From Chalara sp. BL73 (lineage: Eukaryota; Ascomycota; Leotiomycetes; Helotiales): a stretch of DNA of 64,000 nt. The stretch is taken from the NCBI GenBank assembly GCA_918026815.1, contig CAKJVC010000158.1:1-64000 (forward strand), read 5' to 3'. The translations under genes were made by a program, and so were the position numbers. Within the stretch, counting starts at the first letter, position 1, and every line of letters starts with the position of its first letter. Positions 10,771 through 22,573 of the stretch are shown here, one piece after another. The notes beneath the pieces were generated by a model that was not told where the DNA came from, ran no database searches, and worked only from the letters and a program-made list of their open reading frames with translations.

Positions 10771-12255
10771 TGACAGCTGGGTTTTATATATCAGCCGCAA
10801 CGCAAGTTGGCGCTGATCAGGCAATCAAAGACGATGAGTTTTGATTCGTAAATTATGTCACTTCGCACTCGTTTACAGAATGACTGCTTCTTCTTAAAAT
10901 GTATTGAGTTCTGCTTTAAATACCTGCTTATGACTTTTTGGAGACTGTCGAAATGAGGAAAGGATGGTTCAAGGCTTTCTATAGCCGCTGAATCCAAGGC
11001 TCTGGGGTATCTTCTCGATGATAGCGCAAATAGTCCCAGCACGGCTTTAAGTCTCGTTATATCGTGACTATTTGGTTTAAAGAGTAAACGTTGGAACTCC
11101 TGCAAGTCCAAACGCCTGCATATTCAATAAACTGTGCAGAGGAGCAGGACCACGCTAAAAATGCATAGTATTTATATCGCCACACACAATTAATAGATGA
11201 AGGCTCATGTTTTACCATGAGCTCTACTATGCAAATACATAGCTGCTCAAGATATGTTGTAAGCAGATCATGAAGTATGGCAGACGCATGCCTCACACTA
11301 CATCTGCATTACCTAAAAACAGCCCTGCGTGGATCCTCCAAAATAGTAAAGTAAAAATCATGTGGGTGTATATAGTTCAGTAGGTGCTGCACTAAGTTAA
11401 TTGATGGCGGATATGTCAGCAAATTCAGGCCAAAATCCGTCATAATCAATTAGTGAACCACTGGTGGTGTCGGGAAGTGGCTTACATAAGTCGGCCAAGG
11501 AGCCAGAAAATCTCTTACCCATATATTACGGCCTATAACCATAGAGAATAGTACAACCATAACGCTCCTAATAGGCCCGTATTCTATTGTTGTGATAATC
11601 TCGCGGGTCCTCCAATTGATCCTCTAGTTGATAGATCCTATATCTAACAATAGACTAGATCGAGACATGGTCAGCCGACCTCGGCTACTAGGTGTACTTC
11701 CAACAGATCTGCTATGTTTCAGACCACAAAGCATCATCTATAAACTTCTTCGGTTCAGGCACTGGCCCGTAAAGTCATGCCTGGCTGCTCATAGTTTGCT
11801 TGAGCAGCTTTACAGCATTTCTTATTATTTAGTCTCCATCGCTTCGGCCTCGTGAAGATGAAGGTCACTGAGCCGCGGCAAAGTGGTGAGGGGGAAGAGC
11901 ATGTCCAAGTTACCCGTGAAATGGATCCTGCCACCACCATCAAGACACCCCATGTTTATTTCAGTGTGGACCATCGCTGCTAGCCGCAATAGGGTAGTTT
12001 TCACCATTTATGATGGCATTTCCTGATTATATAATGTTAGATCTCCGCCTGCGGACCCCGAAGTCAGAGCCGCGGTCTCCTCTTGCAGCATCACGTTCCT
12101 GACTTCCTTCGAGCTACGGATACATATAGATATCTAGATCTTGTCTTCTGCTTTACCCACACCCAAATCCTCTACTCTTGTCGCTTGTGTGTCTCGATTT
12201 CTGTGCTTTGTTTTGCTTGCTTCTCTTTTCTACTAGATTGCCCGAGTCGTCAGTC
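10771..12255. other. Gene-free, unassigned DNA between pogo fragment and thiolase-like gene
   Basis: Two minus-strand open frames (11111-10791 and 11296-11057) have no motif I recognise and do not join by plausible splicing. The missing hAT N-terminus and the SDR remainder were looked for here and not seen. Confidence 0.4.
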
Positions 12256-14215
12256 ATGACCAGCAAAAGATACACCCCCATAATAATTGGAGTCGGGGAT
12301 ATCAAAAATGCATCTATCAAATCTGAAGATGCGATCGAGCCAATGCAGCTCATGGTCCAAGCGGCGGAACTTGCACTAAAAGACACAGCTCTAAATCCAC
12401 TGTCGGTACAAAAGCTACGGTCAAGTATTGATAGCATCAGTACGGTTGCATCATGGACCTGGAATTACCATGATCTACCGGGCCTGGTAGGCGAGAAGCT
12501 GGGTGTGAAACCCAAGTATAGATTGCTCAGTCATCATGGGGGTGATTCTCCTGCCAAATTGCTGGACGAAGCGGCTCGGAGAATTTCGTTTGGTGAAAGT
12601 AAAGTCGCTGTTGTTACAGGTGGAGAGGCTCTAGCTTCCCGTACGTAGTCTGTCTTTCCCATTTCTGCAATACCCCTAAGTTACCTGGCACAATATAGTC
12701 AGCGCATGTGCAGCAGCCGGAAAGCTGCCTCCGCCGGGATGGACAATCCCAGATGAAAGTGCGACAAAAATTTCGCTTGCCAATTTTCCTAAAGGCTCAG
12801 AAAGTAGGCATTAATTCCTCCTTCACTCTGCGACGCATGGCTTATTCCTTAGATCTAGGAGCCCTGCACTCGATTGGGCTGCCAATTCATGTATATCCAT
12901 TATATGAGAATTCATTCCGTGCCCATCGATCCCAGTCCGTTGAAGAAAACAACCAAGAATCTGCATGCCTATATGCTTCCTTCGCCAAAGTTGCCTCTCA
13001 GCATCCAATATCCTGGAACTTTGGTCTTTCGCCTGCGTCAGAGGAGGCAATCTTAACTGTTACAGAACGCAACAGGATGATATGCTTTCCATGTAATACT
13101 TAGCCCTGTCCCCCTTGCCTAATGGCCAATCTACTAAGATGCCGCCTCTTAGATACCCTTCTTATGAATGCGTTCAATAATGTTAATCTGTCTGCCGCTT
13201 GTCTTTTGACATCAACAGAATATGCAACAGAACTAGGCATTCCCCAAGATCGGTGGATTTACCCATTGGCGGGAGCAGGAACCCACGATAGCAATGACTG
13301 TGCGTATTTTGTGCATCCTTTTGCAGGTTACATCCTAATAAAACAAAGTCTGGGAACGGCCGAATTACTACACAAGTCCCGCAATCTCAAAATCTTTGGA
13401 TGCAGCTTTTCATGTATCTGAGCTAGGGAAAGATGATATTGATATCTATGACTTCTACTCGTATGCTACTTTTCAGGTCCTCATTCCACACAGCTCCAAG
13501 AACTAATGCATGAGAAGGTGCTTTCCAATCGTGCCCAAATTAGCAAGCGACCACCTCTCGATACCTCTGCTATCTAGTAAAAAGCCACTCACCGTTTTAG
13601 GTGGCCTAACATCCTTTGGTGGTGCAGGAAACAATTATTCTATGCATGTAAATCTCACCGTTTTGCCTTTTCCTCTTTGTAGCTCAGCTATTTTCCATTT
13701 GAGCCTTCTTCGAATGCTGATGTACTTATTTCGACCAGGCAATTACAGAAGTCACGCGCCAAATCCGTTCCCACGCACTGAGCAAAGCAGCCCCCACGAA
13801 TGCGTTGATACTTGCAAATGGTGGTGTGCTTACTCACCAACACGTCATAATACTCTCCTCCCGACCTTCCAATAAGCCATACCCGTCAACCAATCCTCTT
13901 GCTTCTGAGCCCACACCTCCATCACCACGCATGGCTGCTCTCCCCGCAAAAGAACAGAGAGAAGATGCCTACATCGAGACATACACAGTCCAATTCTCGC
14001 GATCAGGAGTTCCGGAGATTGGCTTTGTCATCGGGAGGATCAGAAACGGAGAACGATTTGTCGCCAATCATGGTGATGCGCGGACGTTAGCTGAGCTTTC
14101 CGGAAGGATCGGGAGTGGAGAGATTGTGGGACGGTGGGGATATGCATGGAAAGAGAGTGGTGACGATGGAAGAAATTTATTTACTTTGGATAAGATGGTT
14201 GAAGAAAAGTTGTAG
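12256..14215 (+). CDS. Thiolase-like protein (SCP2-thiolase / TLP1 type)
   Basis: Exons: 12256-12640, 12699-12803, 12853-13092, 13153-13299, 13349-13460, 13518-13647, 13739-14215. They join in frame to 531 residues. The protein belongs to the fungal thiolase-like (acetyl-CoA acetyltransferase-like) family. The N-terminal half has the RYTPIIIGVGDI start and VAVVTGGEALASLSACAAAG across the first splice. The middle has SIGLPIHVYPLYENSFRAHR and DRWIYPLAGAGTHDSNDFW. The C-terminal thiolase part has GGLTSFGGAGNNYSMH. The last ~90 residues (YIETYTVQFSRSG to FVANHGDARTL) match the additional C-terminal domain known from thiolase-like proteins. The role is probably in acyl-CoA metabolism; the substrate is unknown. 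Six introns of 49-91 bp all restore conserved text, so the gene looks intact despite lying in a transposon-rich region. No obvious SKL-type peroxisomal ending is present (it ends EEKL). Confidence 0.85.
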
Positions 14216-17200
14216 AGGGCAACTAGGTTATAAAGGCTATTTAAAACTTGAATCTGCTCATTGGTATTTGGTGTATTTCACCCTCATTCTGCAAACCTCA
14301 GCTAGGAGCTGCTAATTATGCATCAGCCTTAGATGCTAAGGTACCTAAAGTACGCCGAAGCGTGAGCCCAGAGCCTTAACTTTTGAGGCATATTTGTGAT
14401 TGTTTTCCCAAGGCTAAAGAAATATCAAGTATCAATAATTTAAATCTTTGTACAGGCGACCTTTTTATGGCAGGGTGTATTGACTGGGAGAAACCAGAAC
14501 AGACTAATCGTAATATAATTCTCTAATCCTTCCTGTCGTTGGTTAATGGTTTAGACTTTAGGCTGACAGTGTCAGAAGAATTTACTTGGCTCCTTCTAAA
14601 AGCGTAATCGTGGTAAGTTGTCGAGGCTGTGTTTAACCTACTTATGTTTCACGAGAAAACACAGAGGTATGGTCGGGTCATGCAACTTGAAAGTAGCATT
14701 ACTCTCTCAACTCCACAAACATTACCATTTATATTAAGAAGGATTATGTGTGCAAGTCCCTCTTGAGTTTGGGACCATTAAATTGAATTCTCTTGGCCCT
14801 ATTGATCTGTTATAGCGTATGTCCACACTTTGCAGCCGTCGCTATTCGACATGGCACGACTAAACTTATTATAATTCGACACGAGCCAGTTATTCCAGCG
14901 GTTTACTTTTTCGCTTACGGTAAACTCTCTTTGTGTTTTCTTAGCTATATTGAAACCTTTTGAAGAAATGCGTCTATAGAGGCCCAAAAAGCAGAGGAAT
15001 GCTCGGAGTTTATTGTTCTGTACACAGTATACCTCTATTGCACAAACGCCAATGGTGTTGCCGATAAAGTCACCCCACAAACTTATGATCCTGATCCAAC
15101 AAGCAATTCCACAAGTTTTTTATAAGAATGCATGATGAGGTATGAAACCAGCATATCGAAAGGAGTAACTTCAACAAATATGACGTCGTCGATATTTTAT
15201 ACTCAGACACACACCAGCACCTTTTCACCAAACACACCAGGTGAGTTTGAGTTCTACATCCAAAAGCTATATCTGCCAATGTATTTTAACTCCTTCTAGA
15301 TCAGTCATCATCCACTATTCTCAATCAGAATACCACATCGAAGAAAAACGCATGGGTAGCAGGATTGCCGTATCACTAACCGCTCTATTCTTAATGCTTG
15401 CTGCAATCCCCTACTGGATCCATGGCGAACGCATCGACGGGCTTTGATGTGAAAAGGTATGCATATAGAATACAAGGTCAACGTAATTAGACAGTAATCT
15501 GGTTTTTGAGCTGGACTCTACATGGGGCATCGACAGAAAAGCAGAGCTATCAGCCAAAGGACTAGCCGAGTCGAGCTCGAGAGTGGTACAAAGTTAGGTA
15601 TTGAGACAAACAATGGTTATGCTTGAGGATAGGTTTTCACTATAGTGTAACAAGATAAAGTTTGATTGCTTAAAGCAATTGGTGTACCCTTTGAAAAGGC
15701 ATAGAGCTATTTCCACCAACTCTCGGGGTACTTGTTAAACGATTCGAGAACCATACCTACACTAGCATCCCACTGCACCTATATACATCCCCACATAATC
15801 ACTGAAGTTGCCGTGGCTACGATATGAATGGGCCGTGCCGCACTTGGTAAAAGGTCTACGCCTGGTCAGCAGCTACACCCATCAAGGTATATCTGGAAAG
15901 AAAACTAGGTATCTATGTAGAAAACCACTTAATCATAAGTAATCTGGCAATTCTATACTAGAAGGATTCGAACATCACAGCAAACCCAGCGAGCATCTTA
16001 AGGTTTATGGCTCGCAAAGCCTAGCCCCGATCTCGCAATGGCTCAAGGCAATACCACAAACTCCTTCATCTGGTGCACCTTAACTCCAATACATATCCAA
16101 AAGTTCCAATATGCCTCATTTAGAACAGCCCTTCCTGTCTAATTGTATTCATCACAAGTTTTTTCACTTACCAGCTTAGGCTTCAAATGTGCCATCTGGA
16201 ACGGTTGTGGTTCAGGGTTTCATTATCATCTGACCCGCTAGCAATTTTAACATTTTTCATTTGGATCTTCCTTATCGGGAGAATTTTCATAATTCACCAT
16301 CATGATTCAATTCATCTCGCCGACTAGCCGATACACTCTCCATCTCTCGCATCCGTTTATATCAGTGGATCTGCGTATTCACGGACTGCCTGGATGAGAA
16401 CGGGAGCTACTCGATTTGGCAGCATTCCGAAGCATACAGCACCATGAGTAGAGCAGCTGAACATGTAGTGGCTTGTCGCAATTTTCTAGACCAGCCTCAG
16501 TATCTTACAGGGTAGCCTTTATCAATGCTATTACTAGCTCCCCATCTGATGCCCAGCCGGTAGCATTGACAGAGCCAAGGCAATGAAAGTGGTGTTGAAC
16601 CCTGTTGGCCATGAGTGAACCCCCCACAACACAATTCAATATCAAATCCCTTCGGCATCACCAATGTAGCCAATATCTTCTTCCTCATTTCCCATTCGAG
16701 AGAGTCGGCGCTGTAATGCTTCGCAACCCAAACTGCGGAATCGAGGTAGAGCCAGATCCTGGAGCACACTGTGCACGAATTTTGTGCTCAAGCGTCTTTT
16801 CCCCGTTGCTCATGCAATGCATTCTATCCGGTACATAGAAGTGAACTGACCAAAGCGGGCATTATCGAATGTCCCAAGCAAGAAACGGTGTGTCCCTCAG
16901 AATCCGCCCCCACCTCTTCTAGCTCGGCTTCTTTCTCATCTAAATCATGCATCCGTCTAACATCAAAAACTTCCTTAGACCCGACTCTCAATTAAGGAAC
17001 ATGCGCCTTTGAATGCGCTTGTAGGCGGTTTTGCCAGAAAATGAACAGTAACGAAATCGGAGACCCCACAGAAGCAGTGAATATTGTGTTCGAGATCATG
17101 AACGGCGAAGGGATCACCTCCAAAACGGACGGTTTAGATCAATTACCTCTAGGGACCGTATCCTTAGGAGACTGAGAGCTAAGTCTTGACAAGAGTTAAG

Positions 17201-17548
17201 CTATACAATAAGTAGGATAAAATAATTCTAGTACCAAAATTGAGCCGATAAAAGAGCGATAGGGCTGTGATGAAAGCAGAATAATTCCAAAATTTATGTA
17301 GAATATTGAATGATGCATATGTTCATCAGACTTGGTCCATTCGGGTATTTACCTAATGTATGTATGTCCGAGAGGAGTATTATAATAGCCATGGCAGAAA
17401 GCAAAGGAACAAAGAAAAGGCCAATGTCCGGCTTGAAACCATGCAACTCCCCTTCTCTTAACCATCGGAAGTGGTGTGTCCTGCAACTCCCCTTCAGTAG
17501 AACGCCTATGCTGCCATAAATGAGAATCCTTCTCAATTTACTCGTGCC
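14216..17548. other. 3.3-kb gene-free stretch
   Basis: I found no convincing gene. A minus-strand frame at 16769-16497 and a short plus-strand hydrophobic peptide from 15352 are open but lack family motifs or plausible exon partners. No TIR pair was found. This may be decayed DNA. Confidence 0.4.
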
Positions 17549-20500
17549 TCAGAAACCTTGAATTCTATTCCCATTCGCGCCTCCGTTCTGGAAATAATCG
17601 CTCACAACCCCGATTGCATAGGATGCGCTGCCAACCATAAGCCCACCAACAAGGACCCTTTTTGCTAAACCGGGCTTCTTTCGATGCTCTGCGTCTTCCC
17701 AGGAATAGTCTTTCCAATTTGGTCTACCACTGAAGACCGGCTCTTCCCGTCTTACATCAATATTCGACTTGAAAGGAGGCTCCTCTTCATCGAGACGATC
17801 ATAGTTCACAAATCCGGTAGGACTAGCAAAGTTTCCAGTGGCCGCAATAGGCCGCATCCCATCAATGGGATTTATGGTAGTTCGTCGACGTTCTAGATAG
17901 GAAACAACCTTTTCTGGTTCAGCTTGGATTCCTGCAGGCCCAGATTCGCGGACTTTTCGGAATACAAGGACATCACCACTACCTGAGATGATTTCGTAGC
18001 CCTGAGCTTGAAGAGGTTTGAAATGCGGGAAGAACTTGGCTGGATTAGACAACCGTAGGAGTACCTCAGCAGGAGTGAGCGCTGTTGCCGAGTCAGGAAC
18101 TATTGAAGTCGTTTCTGCAATGCTAATTGACTGCATGGCTGGATCATATGCGAGAATTTTGTATAGAGTTGACTCCTGCACCTCGCTTTGATGGCTTGCG
18201 GAGTGGGAGCCTTCGGGTTTTGCCCAAACTTCTGAAGTTGAACTCGAATGGCTGGTTTCCGGAGCTTGAAGGTGCTGCGAAGGGATAATGCCGTGCTTTT
18301 TCTCGTAATGATCCCGAATTGCCTGAGACAATGTGCCGTACGTCTCTTCATAAATGCCCTTGATTTCCTGCACTAGTTGCTTGTCGCCGGTCAACTTGTT
18401 CTCCGTTTCCGCACCTTTGACAGCGAGCTCGTTATCAGTGATATCCTCCTCAAAGTGAATTTCCAACCCCTCGGAAATTCCAGCATCTGAGTTCAGCCCC
18501 GTCTCTTGTCTTCTTCCTGGTTCACGTTCTAGCGAAGTCTGCAGCCTGGCAATTTCTGGGCGTCGAGAAAAGGATGAGGTTAACGCACGGCCATCTATGA
18601 AATCTTTCTCAGCGCTTTGAAAATCGGAATTGCTGCTCAAGCTCTTGGAGTTGGCTTGAGCTGTTTGACTTAATGTACTGGCTGAGTCTCCGTTATAACC
18701 CCATTGAGTTTTGAACTCTTCAGAGAAATCTCGTGCGAAGCTGCCAGTAAATCTTTTCATGGTTTCCTTAGTTTGCCCTTCGGTAATATCGGAGTTTGCA
18801 GCAAAACGGCTTCTGATCTCTGTAGCATTAATCGGTTCATCACTAAAGTAGCCACATGTTAATTAAATATCTCTGCACTCATTTACGAGAGTGACATACT
18901 TTTGTGGCGTTGAGAAATCTTGCTCGAGCTCTTGCCGTCTTAAATCCTTTTGCCCTTGTGTCTCCAATTTGGTTTGTCTCGCTGCATTGAAAAGTCCAGG
19001 GTCGTACGAAATTTCACTATCGTAATCTTCCAGCCCATTCTTAGGGCTAAAGGTCTGAGTTGAATCATTTGGCAGTCGTCCATTGAACGCACCAGGCTCG
19101 TAGGAATGAGAATCATCATACTCTTTCCAACCACTCTCATCCTTTAAACCTTGCTCCTCTGGCAGAATTCCATTGAACTCACCTGGCTCGTAGGAATGTA
19201 TATCGTCGTACTCCTTCCAACCGTCCTCCTCCTTGGAAGGCGATTTAGATGACAGAGTTCCATTAAATGCTCCTGGTTCGTAGGATATTATTTCATCATA
19301 TTCTCTTAGACCGCTGTTCTCAGGACCAGGCGCTCGCTCGCCGGGTTGCGCCCCATTGAAGGCACCTGGCTCGTACGAGTGTGCGTCGTCGTACTCTTTC
19401 CATCCGTCCTCATCCCTGATAAGCGTTTCCTTTTGCTCACCTGGCTTTGTTCCATTGAAAGCACCAGGTTCATAGGAATGCGTTTCATCGTACTCCTTCC
19501 AAACATCATCCTCCTTCACAGGTTGTTCCCCAGGAGTGTCTCCATTGAACGCACCAGGTTCGTAAGATGTTGATTCGTCGTATTCTTTCAATCCATCATC
19601 AACCGAAGAAGTTTGATCTGGGAACCCGTCGCCATTAAAAGCACCTGGCTCATAAGACGTAGATCGATCGTAGTCTTCTAGGCCATCTTTAACAGCAGGA
19701 GATTGCTCAGGGAGATCCTTTCCATTAAATTCACCCGGCTCATATGATGTGGATCTATCATAGTCTTCCAGTCCATTTTCCAGGCCGCTCGCGACTCGCT
19801 CTTCACGATATCGCCCATGATCTGCTGTTCCATAACACACCCTTTCATCGTAGCTTCGAAGTCCTTCTTGCACTGGGTCATCCCTGCGCGTTTCCCGTTG
19901 TGGCGCAACCGGACCATAAGAGATCTTCGCATCATATTCTTCGAGACCTGACTTCACTTGAGATGATGTGTAGCCTGGATCATCAAATCGATTGTGGAGT
20001 GGGTGTTGAGTGGAAAGGTTAATCAAGACTGGATCAACGGAATCTGATTTATCACCACTTGATGCCTTCTGTGCGACCTTACGATTCGTTATGGGATCAA
20101 TGATATATTCTGGCTCAGTGGTATGATCCTGGGAATGGGATATAGTCTCATGGATGGGTGTGGTGCGGGGAGCCTCGTCTTTGAACATCTTATGAGATAC
20201 AGCATTTTTCAGACTTTGATGAAGGAGCACGGGTGCGCTGGTGTTGAGTTTTCCAAATATGTGAGTTCTAGCTCGAAGAAGATCATAAAACCCATCCTTG
20301 AAGTGCGAACCTGCGGCGACATGCTCGGTCTTGTTGACAGCGCTGCTGCCCACCTCACGAGCTTCCTTCCCACTCAAAGTTATTGCGTCATCTGCCGACC
20401 AGCGTCGTTGCGGTTTCAGGTCCTGCCCGCGCCACGCACTGCATATGAAGCCTTTGAGCCCGGTTGATCGTATAGGACTCCTTGTTTGGCGGTCCCAGGC

Positions 20501-20752
20501 CAACCTGCGGATGTCTGCGCTGATGTATTTATGCCTCAAAGCACGATGCCGACGATGGAACTCTCTCTGCAATTCCGGCTCTAGGTATGATGACCAAACG
20601 CCTAGTCGCATCGTCCGGATTTGATGGTGAGGCCGAGCTCTCCTCGGTAAGGACCCCGCCGAACGAAGTATATGAGTAGACGATGACATGGTGGATTGTA
20701 GAAGAGGAGAGATCGAGCAATTCGAGAGTGAGGACATCTGGGAAGAAAGCAT
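17549..20752 (-). CDS. Repeat-rich, probably mitochondrial membrane protein of unknown function
   Basis: Two exons on the minus strand (20752-18900 and 18842-17549), with a 57-bp intron between, give about 1048 residues. I do not recognise a named function. The N-terminus (first ~50 residues) is rich in Ser, Arg and hydrophobics with almost no acidic residues, like a mitochondrial presequence. A DPITNRK motif follows near residue 219. From about residue 268 to 590 there are eleven copies of a unit with core GLxxYDxxxSYxPGxFNG spaced by about 30 residues, the first two lacking the PGxFN part. The second exon is Ser/Glu-rich. It ends with a conserved-looking segment (FSGRPNWKDYSWEDAEHRKK) and one transmembrane helix, VGGLMVGSASYAIGVV, close to the C-terminus. 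Only the 3' end is anchored in membrane by this reading. An uncharacterised organellar anchor or scaffold is a guess. Confidence 0.8.
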
Positions 20753-22573
20753 GGCGAAAGACTATCTCTGGTGGTTCATACTCGGATGCTGGTAATCAAT
20801 GAGCTGATTGATGACACATGTGAAGGTGGATAGGAGGTGGGTTGGACTCACGCGCCTATTAACTTCGCACCTAGCCTTACGCAGGAAAGCCTGCAAAAGC
20901 GTAGGATATTGAGATTGTCCAGAGTCCCAATACCAAGGAGAGTGAATGAAGAGATGAGGGAGGTTGGACTGCCCTATTTATTGTATTGCAGGTTGTGGTT
21001 CAATCCAGGATGCCAACACGTATACGTAGGTGGTTCCGCGGCGGGACCGGGCAGGTGGGGGGCAGGGGTCGAGCAAGGCAGATCAGGGCGGGGTTAAATA
21101 GTGCGGCAACAGATAGTGACGCAGTGTATTGAGAGGAGGAAGACACTGGAAAGAGATCACCCCTAGAAGGAATAAGTGATGGTGATGAAGATGAAGGTTT
21201 AGGGAGTAAACAAGAGCAGGAGTCAGGAGAGCACGTGGGTAGATAGGTTAACTCAGGGCGAGAGGAAGGAAGGCTGATCGTGTGAGTGTGAGCTCGGCCC
21301 TCCTTCAGGCGAGATCAACCCCGCATTACAGTGCAACCCTCTCCTCTTCCCAGCCCCATAGCAACCCGACCGACCCGGCTAATCCCGTGGTCACGTGTAG
21401 CCGTGGCGCCTCCAAACAGCGAGCGATGTAGGTCACCATAAACATGAGTGAGTGAGTATATCTAATTGTAAAACTTTGCTTTGAAAGCCCCAACTCACTC
21501 TTTTACATCAGTTGACTACTCAACCCCAACTGATTGGTACACGTTCGCTTAATGCTTAGCCTAAGCAGACATATCCAATTCATCGACACGGCTAGGAGTA
21601 GACAATGAAACATTTCCGCTAGTTTCAACATGGTCATCAAAACAAATGCTTCCTCTGTCTTATAATGATGCTTCTTCTACATCCAAACGCTGACCCGATG
21701 TAGTTGCGGAGCTCTCCCCTCCGTAAAAATATAATTCTGCCTTCACGACCACCAGTGATAATACAGTCACAATGCAGACTTTTTTGATGCGAAGCTTCCG
21801 CGGTGGTGGGCGAATCTCATCAATATGGTCTAGATTCAAAGCAATAGCCGTGTAGACAATTAGCTTCGCCTATTCTGTGCGTATATTGTTCGAATCAGGC
21901 CGTTGCGGTTGTTTTCGATAGCGATAGATCTGTATTGAAAGACGAGAGTATGTGACAGTCAGGCTTGCTTCCTATATGAGCTGGCTTAAATGGAAATACT
22001 TAAGTATGCTGGGCAGCCATTGAGCAAAAACTATATTGTGTCCTTAATTTAAATTGGTCATTTGCTCAACCTGGTGCACAACCATGTCCATTTATCTCTC
22101 TCCTCTAATCGTCAAGTCAAGTAAAGAAACTAGTTACGGCTTATTGCAAAATGCGAATGAAGAAAGCCATAGCCACTACTCAACTCCTGCCCGAGCTTAA
22201 TTATATTTTAATGTATTTCTAGTTTATGCCTCAAGAGTGGAGACACTTCACCAGCCACATTGCTAGCGTCAAAGATCCTTTACTTCAACTAACTCGAAAA
22301 GGGATAGTATGTCGGTGAAACCAATCAGCCGCACCGACCACCATCGTCATCCGGCGAGCCAAAGCTACCAAAAATTGTTCAGTTTTAAAGGTGCATTTCG
22401 AAAGTGCCTCTCCAACCCTCCAACCCTCCAGTTCTCTATTTTTTATTTAAACCAGGAGTTCATTGTCATTCTACCCTGCCATGCCATAGATTGTACAAAA
22501 CGAGGCTTTTCCAAACAACTCTCAAAATTCAAATCTGCCCCCACCACCGCCCCACCATCGATCGACATTCAGT
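20753..22573. other. Divergent intergenic region
   Basis: 1.8 kb between two genes transcribed away from each other, so both promoters should lie here. There is no coding signal and no clear TATA box near either start. Confidence 0.45.

Noticed and set aside
10791..11296. Two overlapping minus-strand frames beyond the pogo fragment
   Set aside because: No motif, no good splice link between them, and they do not match the missing hAT or SDR parts.
15352..15447. Short hydrophobic peptide (MGSRIAVSLTALFLMLAAIP) resembling a signal peptide
   Set aside because: It ends after 31 residues and no downstream exon with a mature protein could be joined.
16497..16769. 90-codon minus-strand frame in gene-free DNA
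   Set aside because: No family features and broken frames on both sides. Possibly decayed coding DNA but not assignable.
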